From Micromonospora coerulea (lineage in GTDB: Bacteria; Actinomycetota; Actinomycetes; Mycobacteriales; Micromonosporaceae): 64,000 bases of DNA. The stretch spans positions 248,001 through 312,000 of the forward strand of contig NZ_JAEMUW010000003.1 in the NCBI RefSeq assembly GCF_016598485.1. The letters run 5' to 3'. The position numbers and the translations under genes were made by a program. Shown piece after piece: positions 1-9,086 of this stretch. The notes under the pieces are model-generated. The model searched no databases and was not told the DNA's origin. It saw only the letters and a program-made list of their open reading frames with translations. The stretch's first letter is position 1; every line of letters begins with the position of its first letter.

Positions 1-777
1 CCGCATCGCGGCGCGGAGAAAGTCGCGCAGCAGCGGGTCGATCATCTCGTCCAGGTCGGGACGGCTGCCGGCGATGTCCTCCAGGCTGACGTCCAGCGTG
101 TTGTGCTTGCGGATCACCGCGTACGGGCGGTGGCTGACCAGGAAGACGGCGGCGAGCCGGCTGCCGTCGGGCAGTTGCAGGTCCAGCGTCGGCTTGGCGG
201 TGGAGAGCGACCGCTCGGTCGCGCCGGCCCGGCGGGCCGCCGCCTGGAGGATCTCCACCAGCTCGTCGTCGCTGTCGGCGATCGGTTCGACCCAGTCCAC
301 GCCGCCGCCGTGCCGGGTGATCCGCACCTGGTCGCAGCCGAGGATGTGCACCTCCTCGATCGTGTCGTCGACGAGCAGCGTCTGGAGCCGGCCGAGGCCG
401 ACCAGCTCGGCGGTCACCTGGTCGAGCAGCAGCCGTTCGGCGTCGGCGGCCATCGGCGTGCCGGCCCGGCGCACCGCGTCCGCGTACGCGGAGACCACCG
501 CCACGGCGAGCCGGGCGCGCTCCACCTCCTCGGCGTCCGCGTCGAACTCCCGGCCGCGCTGCCACCGGGTGAGCCGTTCGCTCAGTTCCCGGCGCAGCTC
601 GCGGACCACGGCGAAGTCCACCCGGGGGCGGGGCGGCGGCGCCGTCACCGGGGGCGGCGGCGCGACCGCCACGGCCGGCTGCTGGTACCGACCGTTCGGC
701 GCGGTCAGCGGCGGGGCCGTCGAGGTGGCGCCCGGCTGCTGCCCGCGCGGGTCGTGGGAGACCGGCTCAAACCGCAT
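1..777 (-). CDS. cpaF: CpaF/TadA-like secretion ATPase (3' end outside window)
   Basis: This is the N-terminal 259 residues of a CpaF-type hexameric ATPase, which powers Tad pilus assembly or type II/IV-like secretion from the cytoplasmic face of the membrane. A Pro/Ala-rich leader (about residues 1-50) precedes the conserved N-terminal domain, recognisable from LGRLQTLLVDDTIEEVHI, the GSRLAA region and YAVIRKHN. The Walker A motif would lie beyond the left edge, so catalytic residues cannot be checked. The ATG at 777 overlaps the end of the CpaE-like gene by 11 bases, implying translational coupling. Family assignment is strong; whether the locus builds a pilus or a secretion channel is inference. 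Confidence 0.88.
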   Translation of the reverse strand, partial: MRFEPVSHDPRGQQPGATSTAPPLTAPNGRYQQPAVAVAPPPPVTAPPPRPRVDFAVVRELRRELSERLTRWQRGREFDADAEEVERARLAVAVVSAYADAVRRAGTPMAADAERLLLDQVTAELVGLGRLQTLLVDDTIEEVHILGCDQVRITRHGGGVDWVEPIADSDDELVEILQAAARRAGATERSLSTAKPTLDLQLPDGSRLAAVFLVSHRPYAVIRKHNTLDVSLEDIAGSRPDLDEMIDPLLRDFLRAAMR

Positions 778-1609
778 GGGGCGCCTCCGGTGCGGTCGGC
801 GTGGCGGGGGCCCGCAGCTGAGCGGCCTCCGCCGGAACCGGCCAGGCCAGGCGGGCTCGGCGACGGTCTAGCAGCGCCCGGATCGGCACCTCCAGCGCGC
901 CTGCCGCGCGCATCAGCGGCCGTCCGGCGCGCACGGTGCCGCCGAGGCCGAGCACGGCTGCGGTACGCGGATCGACCGGCAGCCGGGCGATCACCGGCAG
1001 CTGCAGCGCCTTGCTGATCTCGCTGGTGCCGTGCCCGTCGCCGACCACCAGCAGTCGCAGGGTGCCCGGTGGCACGCGGTGCTCGGCGAGGTCCCGCTCG
1101 ACGGCCCGGATGGTGGCCCGCGTGGCCGAGAGGTCGGGCAGCGTGGCCCGGGTGACCAGCAGCACCACCGCGGCGGCGCGGAGCACCGGCCATGGTGGGC
1201 TCGCGACCTGCAACCGTCCGCAGTCGACCAGCACGTCGTACGGCGGCGTGCCCTTCTCCAGCGCGCCGAAGAAGTCGGCGAACCGCTGCCACAGCGGGGT
1301 GACAGTGCCGGCCTGGGCCGGATCGACCACGCCGGGCAGCAGCAGCCGTTCCCGCCTCGGGGCGTCCAGGTCGACCAGCTGCGACCAGAAGGCGGTCTCC
1401 AGGCCGCCGTCGCGCAGCTCCCCGACGGCCAGTTCGCCGATGCCGCGCGGCCCGTCGAGCGCCCCGCCGAGGTAGCCGGCGAGGATCGAGCCGCCCGCCG
1501 GGTCGCACTCGGCCAGCACCAGCCGCCGGTGCCAGCTCAGCGTGGCGGCCAGCGCCGCGGTGGTGACGCCCGGCGACCCCTTCGCGGAGGCCAGGGCGAT
1601 GATCGCCAT
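767..1609 (-). CDS. cpaE: CpaE/TadZ-like MinD-family ATPase
   Basis: This 280-residue P-loop protein opens with MAIIALASAKGSPGVTT, the deviant Walker A (KGxPGxTT) of the ParA/MinD family, followed by an ECDPAGG segment and an LVDCG Walker B-like stretch. No N-terminal receiver domain is present, so it is shorter than Caulobacter CpaE and more like TadZ. Such proteins localise the Tad machinery at the membrane. The start forms a TGATG overlap with the stop of the SAF protein and its end overlaps the CpaF start, so the three genes are one transcript. The subfamily name rests on context; the ATPase fold is clear. Confidence 0.85.
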   Translation of the reverse strand: MAIIALASAKGSPGVTTAALAATLSWHRRLVLAECDPAGGSILAGYLGGALDGPRGIGELAVGELRDGGLETAFWSQLVDLDAPRRERLLLPGVVDPAQAGTVTPLWQRFADFFGALEKGTPPYDVLVDCGRLQVASPPWPVLRAAAVVLLVTRATLPDLSATRATIRAVERDLAEHRVPPGTLRLLVVGDGHGTSEISKALQLPVIARLPVDPRTAAVLGLGGTVRAGRPLMRAAGALEVPIRALLDRRRARLAWPVPAEAAQLRAPATPTAPEAPHAV

Positions 1610-2265
1610 CAGGCCGCCTCGGTGAGCACGACCGCGATCCGGTCGTCGGCGGCCAGCGCCACCACGGCCGGCACGTCGCGTACGGCGAGCGCCAGGTAGA
1701 CCACCACGTCGTCGTTCTCCGGGGTGGCGGTGTCGATCACCGTGGCCTCGAACCGGGTGCCGCCGCTGCGCGCCGGGCCGTCCGCGCTGTCGTCCGGGGT
1801 GCTGACCAGGAGCAGCTTGTCCCCGGCGTGCAGCTTGCGGGCCGGCACCTGGCTCGGTTCGAGGCCGAGCGCGAGCTGCTGCTGGCCGGGGCCGAGCAGC
1901 GGGTCGTCGGTGAGCTGCCCCCGGGTCAGCAGCGTGCCGGGCGTCAACGCCACGGCGGTCCGCAGGCCGACCACCTCGTCCAGCTTGCCGGCCGGCACCG
2001 GCGCCAGGCCCTGGCCGCCGGACACCTGCACCGCGACCAGGTCGGCGGCGCTGAGCTGCCGGCCCACCTCGACCGGTCGGGCCACCGCCAGGTAGCTGCC
2101 GGTGGCCCGGACCGAGGTGACCGCGAAGGCCGCGCCCAGCCCGCCGAGGGCGATCAGCAGCATCGCCAGGCCGAGCAGGCCGGGGCGTACCCGGCGCTGC
2201 CGGACCACCTTGGGGGGCGCCACCGGGGCGTCCACCGGGGTCCCGTTCCGCGTGACGATACTCAC
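1609..2265 (-). CDS. SAF-domain membrane protein, CpaB/RcpC-like
   Basis: This 218-residue protein has a basic N-terminus, one transmembrane helix (about residues 29-50, LLGLAMLLIALGGLGAAFAV) and an extracytoplasmic SAF domain beginning near VARPVEVGRQLSAADLVAV. SAF domains occur in CpaB/FlgA proteins that help assemble pilus or flagellar outer structures. It is shorter than Proteobacterial CpaB and lacks an obvious RcpC C-terminal domain, as is usual in actinobacterial Tad loci. It sits directly upstream of the CpaE- and CpaF-like genes. The role in pilus biogenesis is inferred from neighbours. Confidence 0.8.
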   Translation of the reverse strand: MSIVTRNGTPVDAPVAPPKVVRQRRVRPGLLGLAMLLIALGGLGAAFAVTSVRATGSYLAVARPVEVGRQLSAADLVAVQVSGGQGLAPVPAGKLDEVVGLRTAVALTPGTLLTRGQLTDDPLLGPGQQQLALGLEPSQVPARKLHAGDKLLLVSTPDDSADGPARSGGTRFEATVIDTATPENDDVVVYLALAVRDVPAVVALAADDRIAVVLTEAA

Positions 2266-2320
2266 TGGTCCATCTCCGTTCGCGATTGCGGGCCTCGCAG
2301 AACCGGCTCACTCCTCAGGC

Positions 2321-3280
2321 TCACCGGGTCACCACCTGAAGTTCGACGATCTGGACGGGCACGGTGCCGCTGGTCCGCTGCTGGGCGATGTCGCCGTTCG
2401 GCGTGCCGTCGCCCGCCGCCCAGTGCACGTTCCAGTACGTGGTGGCGCTGACCTGGTAGGTGCCGGCCCGGCGGTAGCCCTGGTCGTAGCCGCAGTCGGG
2501 GGAGGGCCGGCCGGCGTGGGGGCCGTCCGCCGCGTACGGGGTGCCGGGGCCGGTGCAGGTGACCCGCGAGCCGTCGCCCATGGTCCAGACGATCCGGTCG
2601 ACCGTGGCGGTGATCCGAACGGTGAGCCCGCGGTCCGAAGCGGACGCGGTCAGCGGGCCGAAGTAGCTGGCCCCGCCGCTGGCCCACATCCAGACCGGCA
2701 GCCCGACCAGCCCCGGCCCCTTGCTGCGCCGGGGCGCGACCGCCACCCGGGGCGGCAGCAGCGAGATCGAGGCGAGCGCCCGGCGGGCCAGTTCCTCCGG
2801 GTCCGGCGGGGCTCCGTAGCCCGGCGGCGGGCCGTCCCGCAGCACCACGTTCTGCGAGCCGAGGTCGCCGCCGTTGCAGGTCTGGACGTACCACTGCTGG
2901 CCCTCGGGGGCGGTGGGCTGCGGCTCGGCGAGCTTGTAGTAGCAGCCGTCGCCGCTGTTGAACCAGCCCAGGATGTCGTCGTAGCAGGGGATCACCCGGC
3001 CGTTCCACTGGCACTTGGCCGCGCCACCGCCGCCCGTGCCGCCCCAGCCGGCGTCCCCGCCGCCGCCCGGTCCGCCCGGCACCCCCGGGTCGTCGTCCCA
3101 GACGTTGCAGTCGGTCTGCCCGGGCGGGCACTCGGCGCCCGGATCGCCCGGCCCGGCGGCGGACGCGGGGGCGCCGGTCAGCGCCAGCAGCAGCGTCAGC
3201 CCCGTCGCGGCGAGCAGCCGGCGAGGCGTCCCGGCCCGGGCCGGTCGGGCCGGGACGCCCCTTCCTCCCCAGGTCAGCAC
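2321..3280 (-). CDS. Secreted protein of unknown function in the Tad locus
   Basis: The product has a signal peptide (LLAATGLTLLLALTGAPASA) followed by a Gly/Pro-rich region with CPPGQTDC, then a mature domain rich in Trp, Tyr and Cys (about residues 60-300). I do not recognise a catalytic motif; the MGDGS and TTYWNV stretches suggest an immunoglobulin/PKD-like beta-sandwich, as in other Tad-associated exoproteins. I chose the GTG at 3280 because it overlaps the upstream stop (GTGCTGA) and gives a normal signal-peptide n-region; an ATG at 3319 would add 13 residues. The gene is coexpressed with the downstream SAF/CpaE/CpaF genes. Confidence 0.7.
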   Translation of the reverse strand: MLTWGGRGVPARPARAGTPRRLLAATGLTLLLALTGAPASAAGPGDPGAECPPGQTDCNVWDDDPGVPGGPGGGGDAGWGGTGGGGAAKCQWNGRVIPCYDDILGWFNSGDGCYYKLAEPQPTAPEGQQWYVQTCNGGDLGSQNVVLRDGPPPGYGAPPDPEELARRALASISLLPPRVAVAPRRSKGPGLVGLPVWMWASGGASYFGPLTASASDRGLTVRITATVDRIVWTMGDGSRVTCTGPGTPYAADGPHAGRPSPDCGYDQGYRRAGTYQVSATTYWNVHWAAGDGTPNGDIAQQRTSGTVPVQIVELQVVTR

Positions 3281-3840
3281 GGCTGGTCCGGGTGCGCGGC
3301 GCCGACGTTGACCAACCACCGGCCGTCGGGATAGCGGGTCGCGGTGGCGGTGGCCAGGTGGCGACTTCCGCCGGAGCCGGGCACCACCTTCCGGTCCCTG
3401 GCGTAGACCAGCCGGTAGCCGGTCGCGTCCAGGCAGTCCTGGAGCTCCACCGTGGGCGGGTCGGCGTCCAGGTTGACCGAGACGACGGTGGGGTCGGAAA
3501 CGAGCTTCCCGGTACGCATCGCGCCGTGCTCCTTCGCCTCACGAATTGCCAGTCGAACCCGGGTCAGCAGCGGATCCGCCACGAATCGGGCCAGTGCCGG
3601 GTGGCCCGGATCGCTGCGCGCGCTCGCCGCTCGGGACGCGTCGAGATAGCCCGAATAGGCGGCCAGGGCCGCCTTTCCCGCCGCCTGTTCGTCGGCGTCG
3701 GAATGGGTGACCGGGGCGGCGTCGCGGCCCGTCGGAGGTCGGGCCGCCGCCTCCCGGTCGGTGCCGCAGCCGGCACCCGCGCCCAGCAACGCAAGGCTGA
3801 GCAGGCAGGATGTCCATCGGCGGGATTGCCGTGTACGCAA
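3274..3840 (-). CDS. Predicted lipoprotein, first gene of the Tad-type operon
   Basis: The 188-residue product begins with a basic n-region and hydrophobic core ending in the lipobox LLGAGAGC (Cys25), so it should be lipidated and anchored outside the membrane. The rest is charged and contains no motif I recognise. The start is TTG at 3840, supported by GAGGAGGG about seven bases upstream. The stop overlaps the start of the next secreted protein. Its position at the head of the operon suggests an accessory role in the envelope-spanning apparatus, but no function can be assigned. Confidence 0.75.
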   Translation of the reverse strand: MRTRQSRRWTSCLLSLALLGAGAGCGTDREAAARPPTGRDAAPVTHSDADEQAAGKAALAAYSGYLDASRAASARSDPGHPALARFVADPLLTRVRLAIREAKEHGAMRTGKLVSDPTVVSVNLDADPPTVELQDCLDATGYRLVYARDRKVVPGSGGSRHLATATATRYPDGRWLVNVGAAHPDQPC

Positions 3841-4443
3841 CGCCGAGCCCTCCTCGGTAGCGTCCCGGAGCCGCCGGATCGGCGTACTCCGGGCAGGCGG
3901 AAGCGCGCCCGGATGTGCTCGTCCGAGCCGGAAGTCGCTGCCGCTGCATTTACCCGTACGGATCTTTTACGAATTCGGAATCTGATGTCTCCGGTTGGCC
4001 TCCGACGCCAATTGAGCGGGGGTTGCGTCGTACCCAAGGGGCGAGCATAGGCTGACGCTCGCCGATGCAACAGAGGCAATTCATCTGAACACGCTGAGTG
4101 ATGACGGGTGGTGGTGACGGGTGGGTGTCCGGAGGATGACGCGACGGTCCGGCGCGGTGGCGGTCGCGGGCCGGCGCGGCGGGGTCGGGCCGGTGGCCGG
4201 GCCACTTTCATCCGGCCGTGCGGCCGGAGGATTGGGTGGCAACGATGCCGCTGGTCCGATCCGTCCCGGTGCCCGGGCGGCCGTCCGAAGGGTCTGGCCG
4301 GTCGCGGACCGCGCGGCGAAGGCCACCCCGGTCCGCCCCGCCGGCGCGCGACTTTGCGCGCCATCCGCCACTCAGCCGGCGGGCAAATTTCACTCTCCGT
4401 GCTCCAGAGTGGAACACATCGCGACCGTCCGGCGGGTCGGGAG
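3841..4443. other. Intergenic region between divergent Tad genes
   Basis: About 600 bases separate the divergently read lipoprotein and prepilin peptidase genes. The part near 3945-4060 is locally AT-rich for this genome (for example around ggatcttttacgaattcgg) and is the likely promoter region. I searched for a small Flp-type pilin gene and saw no frame with a pilin-like prepilin motif. Open frames here are unconvincing. Confidence 0.5.
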
Positions 4444-5235
4444 GTGACCGGTCGGGGACTGTGGGCCGCCGACCGGACCGCCGCCGGGGAGGCGTGCGCA
4501 CCGGTCACCCGCCCGCTCGTACGCCTGCTGGCCGCCCTGACGCTCGTACCGGTGCTCCGGCTGGCGGTGGCCCGGTACGCCGTACCGCCGGGGTCCGCGG
4601 ACCGGGCCGGGTGCGACGGCTGCGCCGCGCCGATCGGCCTGGACCGGCCGCTGCCGGCGCTCGGGCCGGTGGCCCGCTGCCCGGCCTGCCGGGCCCGGGT
4701 CGGGGCGCCGCCAGGCGCGGTAGAGCTGGCCCTGCTCGCGGCGCTCGCGGTGCTCTCGCTGGCCGGCGGCTCCGCCGGCGAGCGGTTCGCGCTGGCCTGG
4801 TGGCTGGCCTGGGCGGTGCCGCTGGCCCTGGTCGACGCGGCCGTGCACCGGCTGCCGGACCGGCTCAGCTATCCGGCGGCGGCGGGCGCCTGGGCGCTGC
4901 TCGGGCTGACCGCGCTGACCGGGGCCGGGGCGGGGCCGTGGCTGCGCGCCACGCTCGCCGGGCTGGGGCTCGCGCTCGCCTTCGCGGCGACCACGCTGCT
5001 GCTCGGCCGCCGCGGGTTCGGGCTCGGCGACGCCAAGCTCGCGCTGAGCGCCGGGGCGCTGCTCGGCTGGTACGGCTGGCCGGTCGTGCTGGCCGGCCTG
5101 GTGCTCGCCTTCACCCTCTCCGCCCTGGTCGGCCTCGCCCTGCTGGCAACCCGCCGGGCCCGCTGGTCCAGCCACCTCCCCTTCGGCCCGTTCCTCATCC
5201 TCGCCACCACCCTGGCCCTCCTCCTCACCCCCTGA
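4444..5235 (+). CDS. Prepilin peptidase (A24 family)
   Basis: This is a polytopic membrane aspartyl protease that cleaves prepilin leader peptides. Two CxxC pairs (CDGC and CPAC, about residues 37-64) form the zinc-binding loop of full-length PilD-type enzymes. The catalytic aspartates are in LVDAAVHRLPD and in the GxGD motif GFGLGDAK. Six or more hydrophobic helices follow. At about 263 residues it fits the family. The GTG at 4444 is the best in-frame start, although the GGGAGG before it lies very close. It is divergent from the Tad genes and probably processes their pilins. Confidence 0.85.
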   Translation: MTGRGLWAADRTAAGEACAPVTRPLVRLLAALTLVPVLRLAVARYAVPPGSADRAGCDGCAAPIGLDRPLPALGPVARCPACRARVGAPPGAVELALLAALAVLSLAGGSAGERFALAWWLAWAVPLALVDAAVHRLPDRLSYPAAAGAWALLGLTALTGAGAGPWLRATLAGLGLALAFAATTLLLGRRGFGLGDAKLALSAGALLGWYGWPVVLAGLVLAFTLSALVGLALLATRRARWSSHLPFGPFLILATTLALLLTP

Positions 5236-5250
5236 TCCCCCGCCCCGGGG

Positions 5251-5877
5251 TCAGCGGCGGGCGGGGTGGGTCAGGGGGCGGGCGGCGCGGCGGACCCGCC
5301 AGCGGAGGGCCTCGGCGAGCGGGCGGGCCGCGAGCGGGGTGACCAGCGTGCCGACCAGGGCGCCGAGGAGCAGGCCGGCGGCCACGTCGTGCGGATAGTG
5401 CACGCCGATGAACGTGCGGGACAGCGCGGCGAGCAGGGCCAGCGGCGCGGCCACCAGCCCGATCCGGCGGTGCAGCAGCAGCGTCGCCGCGGCCAGTGCC
5501 CCGGCGATGGTGGCGTGGTTGCTGGGGAAGGACCAGTCACCGGCCGGTGGGCAGTGGGCGGCCACGATCACCAGGTCGGCGGGGCTGCGGCAGGGGCGGT
5601 CCTCGGCGATCACGTCCTTGAGTCCCTCGCTGCCGCCGTACGCCAGCAGCACCGACACCGGGGCGGCCAGCGCGAGCGCCCGGCCCCGGATGTCGCGGCC
5701 GAGCAGCCGGGTCGCCGCCGCCAGCACCAGCAGCAGGCCGAGCAGCAGGATCCCGCCCTCGGTGAAGTGGGTGGCGAACCAGTGCACCGGTTGCGGGGTG
5801 GCGTCGGCGAAGTCCACGATGTCGTGGTACCAATCCACGCTGATGTCCGGCACATCGGTCATGTCGGTGTTGGTCAT
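5251..5877 (-). CDS. PAP2-family membrane phosphatase
   Basis: This 208-residue protein carries the three-part signature of type 2 phosphatidic acid/undecaprenyl-pyrophosphate phosphatases: KDVIAEDRP, SFPSNH (a PSGH variant with Asn replacing Gly) and SRTFIGVHYPHD. About five transmembrane helices surround the motifs. It probably dephosphorylates a lipid phosphate or pyrophosphate at the outer face of the membrane; the substrate cannot be told from sequence. It is convergent with the prepilin peptidase (15 bases apart), so a functional link is not implied. Confidence 0.9.
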   Translation of the reverse strand: MTNTDMTDVPDISVDWYHDIVDFADATPQPVHWFATHFTEGGILLLGLLLVLAAATRLLGRDIRGRALALAAPVSVLLAYGGSEGLKDVIAEDRPCRSPADLVIVAAHCPPAGDWSFPSNHATIAGALAAATLLLHRRIGLVAAPLALLAALSRTFIGVHYPHDVAAGLLLGALVGTLVTPLAARPLAEALRWRVRRAARPLTHPARR

Positions 5878-6014
5878 GAATCACCTCACCAACTGTTCAT
5901 ACTCCGTTCATCTGGAGGCTGCCCTGGGAATCACCGGTAGGGCACCGATGTCTCAGGCACCTCTCAGCCGGGCCTGAATCGGTGGCCGTCGACCGTCCGA
6001 TCCCGGGAGGACCC

Positions 6015-8393
6015 GTGCCGCACACCCCCACCGGTGGCCAGCCGGGAGAACAGAGCTGGCTGATCCGGCGTACCGCGGAAGATCTGGACCGGCTCGGCGA
6101 GACCGAGTCGATCTTCGCCCTGGGCAACGGCTGGGTGGGTTGGCGCGGCACGCTGGACGAGGGCGCGCCGTACGGCATGCCCGGCAGCTACCTCAACGGC
6201 TTCCACGAGCAGCGGGAGCTGAGCTACCCGGAGGACGGGTACGCCTTCCCGCAGTGCAGCGACACCGTGGTCAGCGCCCCGAACGCCGCCCTCGTCCGGT
6301 TGTACGTCGACGGCGAACCGCTCGACCTGCGCACCGGCACGATCCGCCGCCACGAGCGGGTGCTCGACCTGCGGGCCGGTGTGGTGCGGCGGGACACCGA
6401 GTGGGTCGCGCCGGGCGGGCGGGCCGTCCGGGTCCGCAGCACCCGGCTCGTCTCGCTGCCCCGCCGGCCGGTCGCCGCGGTCGAATACCAGGTGGAACCC
6501 GTCGACGGCCCGGTCGACATCCGGGTCTGCTCCGACCTGCTCGCCAACGAACGGGTACCGGAGCGCTCCGACGACCCGCGCGCCGCGTCGGTGATCCACG
6601 ACCCGCTCGACGCCGAGACCCGCCGCGCGGACGGCGTCGCCGGCCTGCTCGTGCACCAGACCCCGCGCAGCGCCCAGCGGGTCGCCGTCGCGGTCACCCA
6701 CCTCGTCGAGGCCCCCGAGGGCCTCGCCACCGACCCGGAGCTCACCCCCGACCGGTTCCGGCTCGCGGTCAGCGGCCCGCTGCGGCCGGGCCAGCGTCTC
6801 CGGCTCACCAAGTTCGCCGCGTACGAGTGCGCCCACGTCGACGGCACCCCGGCCGACGAGCTGGCCGACCTGGTCACCGCCGAGGCGGCGGACGCCCTCG
6901 CCGCGGGCTTCGCCACCCTGCTCGACGAGCAGCGGGCCGCGCTGGACGCCGCCTGGGCGACCGCCGACGTGGAGCTGGACGGCGACCCGGAACTCCAGCA
7001 GGCCGTCCGGTTCGCCGTCTTCCACCTGCTCCAGTCCGGCCGGGCCGACGGCGACCGGACCATCCCGGCCAAGGGGCTGACCGGCAACGGCTACGACGGC
7101 CACGTGCTCTGGGACACCGAGGGCTACGTGCTGCCGGTGCTGACCTACCTCGCGCCCGGCCTGGCCCGCTCGGCGCTGCGCTGGCGGCACGCACACCTGC
7201 CGGAGGCCCGGGAACGCGCCGCCGAGCTGCGGCTGGCCGGCGCCACCTTCCCGTGGCGGACCATCGGCGGCCGGGAGTGCTCCGGCTACTGGCCGGCCGC
7301 CACCGCCGGGCTGCACGTCAACGCCGACATCGCGGACGCGGTGCTGCGCTACGTCGCGGCCACCGGCGACGCGGAGTTCCTCGCCGAGGCGGGCGTCGAG
7401 CTGCTGGTGGAGACCGCCCGGCTCTGGCACCGATTCGGGCACTGGTCCGACACCGGCGTCTTCCACCTGCCCGGGGTCACCGGCCCCGACGAGTACTCGG
7501 CCCTGGTCGACGACAACCTGTTCACCAACCTGATGGCCCGGCGCAACCTGCGCGGCGCCGCCGACGCCGCCGAGCGGCACCCCGACGCGGCGGGCCGGCT
7601 CCGGGTCGACCCGGCCGAGATCGCCGGCTGGCGGGCCGCCGCCGACGCCATGTTCGTCCCGTACGACCGCAAGCGCGGCGTGCACCAGCAGGCCGCCGGC
7701 TTCACCGAACAGCCCGAGTGGGACTTCGCCGACACGGGCGAGGACGACTACCCGCTGCTGCTGCACTTCCCCTACCTGGAGCTGTACCGCCGGCAGGTGG
7801 TCAAGCAGGCCGACTTGGTGCTGGCCATGCTGCGCTGCCCGGGCGACTTCACCGCCGACGAGAAGGCGCGCAACGTCGCGTACTACGAGGCCCGTACCGT
7901 CCGCGACTCGTCGCTGTCGGCCGCCCCGCAGGCCGTGCTCGCCGCCGAGGTCGGACACCTCGATCTCGCGTACGACCTCTTCGCCGAGACGGCGTTGCAG
8001 GACCTCGCGGACCTGGGGGACAAGACCGCCGACGGGCTGCACCTGGCCTCGCTCGCCGGGGCCTGGCTGGTGGTGGCGCAGGGTTTCGGCGGCCTGCGCG
8101 ACGACCGGGGGGTGCTCTCCTTCGACCCGCGCCTGCCCCGGCGGATCACCCGGCTCGCCTTCAGCCTGCGCTGGCACGGCCAGCGGCTACGGATCACCCT
8201 CACCCCCGACCAGGCCCGCTACGAGCTGCCCGACGCCGGCCCGGAGGCCGCCGTCGAGCTGTGGCACCACGGCGAGCGGCTGCGGGTGACCGGGGCCGAC
8301 GCGGTGACCCGGCCGATGCCGCCGGTGCCCGATCCCGGCCCCGAGCCGGCCTCCCCGCCCGGCCGTCGGCCCGCCCGGCGCAGCGCCGGCTGA
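6015..8393 (+). CDS. Glycoside hydrolase family 65 protein (disaccharide phosphorylase-like)
   Basis: The 792-residue product has the GH65 layout: an N-terminal beta-sandwich (about 1-250), a linker, an (alpha/alpha)6 barrel with LWDTEGYVLPVLTYLAPGLA and GATFPW, and a C-terminal beta domain. The catalytic acid is Glu493 in VTGPDEYSALVDDN, and VVKQADLVLAML is the conserved lysine region. GH65 enzymes reversibly phosphorolyse maltose, trehalose or kojibiose; the substrate here is undetermined. GTG at 6015 is preceded by GGGAGGA. No sugar-transport or phosphoglucomutase gene is adjacent. A C-terminal Pro/Arg-rich tail (about 25 residues) is unusual. Confidence 0.9.
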   Translation: MPHTPTGGQPGEQSWLIRRTAEDLDRLGETESIFALGNGWVGWRGTLDEGAPYGMPGSYLNGFHEQRELSYPEDGYAFPQCSDTVVSAPNAALVRLYVDGEPLDLRTGTIRRHERVLDLRAGVVRRDTEWVAPGGRAVRVRSTRLVSLPRRPVAAVEYQVEPVDGPVDIRVCSDLLANERVPERSDDPRAASVIHDPLDAETRRADGVAGLLVHQTPRSAQRVAVAVTHLVEAPEGLATDPELTPDRFRLAVSGPLRPGQRLRLTKFAAYECAHVDGTPADELADLVTAEAADALAAGFATLLDEQRAALDAAWATADVELDGDPELQQAVRFAVFHLLQSGRADGDRTIPAKGLTGNGYDGHVLWDTEGYVLPVLTYLAPGLARSALRWRHAHLPEARERAAELRLAGATFPWRTIGGRECSGYWPAATAGLHVNADIADAVLRYVAATGDAEFLAEAGVELLVETARLWHRFGHWSDTGVFHLPGVTGPDEYSALVDDNLFTNLMARRNLRGAADAAERHPDAAGRLRVDPAEIAGWRAAADAMFVPYDRKRGVHQQAAGFTEQPEWDFADTGEDDYPLLLHFPYLELYRRQVVKQADLVLAMLRCPGDFTADEKARNVAYYEARTVRDSSLSAAPQAVLAAEVGHLDLAYDLFAETALQDLADLGDKTADGLHLASLAGAWLVVAQGFGGLRDDRGVLSFDPRLPRRITRLAFSLRWHGQRLRITLTPDQARYELPDAGPEAAVELWHHGERLRVTGADAVTRPMPPVPDPGPEPASPPGRRPARRSAG

Positions 8394-8428
8394 CGCCGTC
8401 GCCGGCTCCGGCCGTGGCCGGTCCCCGG

Positions 8429-8920
8429 TCAGTCGGCGGTGGCCTCCGTGTGCGGCGCCGGCTGCGCGGCCACCCCGGACATCCGCTCGATCACCGCCTC
8501 CAGCGCCTCGAAGGCGTACGCCCAGTTGTGGCACTTGAAGCTGCGCAGCCCCTCGATCGGGGTCCGGCAGTCGGCGCAGTGCACCCCCGGGATCGCGTCC
8601 GGCACCTCGGTGTTGACGTACTTCCGCTCGCCGAGGATCACCCGGGCGATCATCGCCGGGTCGTGCACGCCGTGCAGCGCCGAGGCGACGATGTCGTACC
8701 AGTTGACCCGCCGCCCGCACTTCGGGCAGTCCGGCTCGTCGCCGCTGACCCAGAGCGGCGCGCCGACGCTGCGCGCCGGCATGCCGAGCAGCTTCTCCAA
8801 CCGGCGTACGTCCGGCTCCGGCGTCGTCCAGCGGTGCCGGCCCGGCAGCGAGGCGGGCGAATCGTAGACGGCGCGGAACACGACCGGATCCACCTCCACG
8901 GTCTCGCGCTTGCTGGTCAT
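8429..8920 (-). CDS. Conserved hypothetical protein with two Cys-x2-Cys pairs
   Basis: This soluble 163-residue protein has CPKCGRRVNW and CADCRTP followed by FKCHNW, suggesting one or two zinc ribbons. It has no transmembrane segment. The start at 8920 has a strong GAGGAGG site seven bases upstream, which rules out the longer in-frame extension. It stands alone between the GH65 gene and a secreted protein. I do not recognise a named family. Confidence 0.75.
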   Translation of the reverse strand: MTSKRETVEVDPVVFRAVYDSPASLPGRHRWTTPEPDVRRLEKLLGMPARSVGAPLWVSGDEPDCPKCGRRVNWYDIVASALHGVHDPAMIARVILGERKYVNTEVPDAIPGVHCADCRTPIEGLRSFKCHNWAYAFEALEAVIERMSGVAAQPAPHTEATAD

Positions 8921-9086
8921 GCGGTACCTCCTCGACGCTCGGTGGCACCACCGTCCTACCAGGTGATCGGGGCGCGCAGCCGGATCATGGACACGAGGGG
9001 TCAGCGGTGTGTCGCGCAGGGTGCCGCACCGCGGCTGACCGGGCAGCCGGCCCTCCGCCCCGAGCGACGGAGGGCCGGGCCGCGGG

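Noticed and set aside
5964..8177. A 737-codon minus-strand frame opposite the GH65 gene
   Set aside because: It has no domain and mirrors the GH65 coding frame, which contains clear catalytic motifs.
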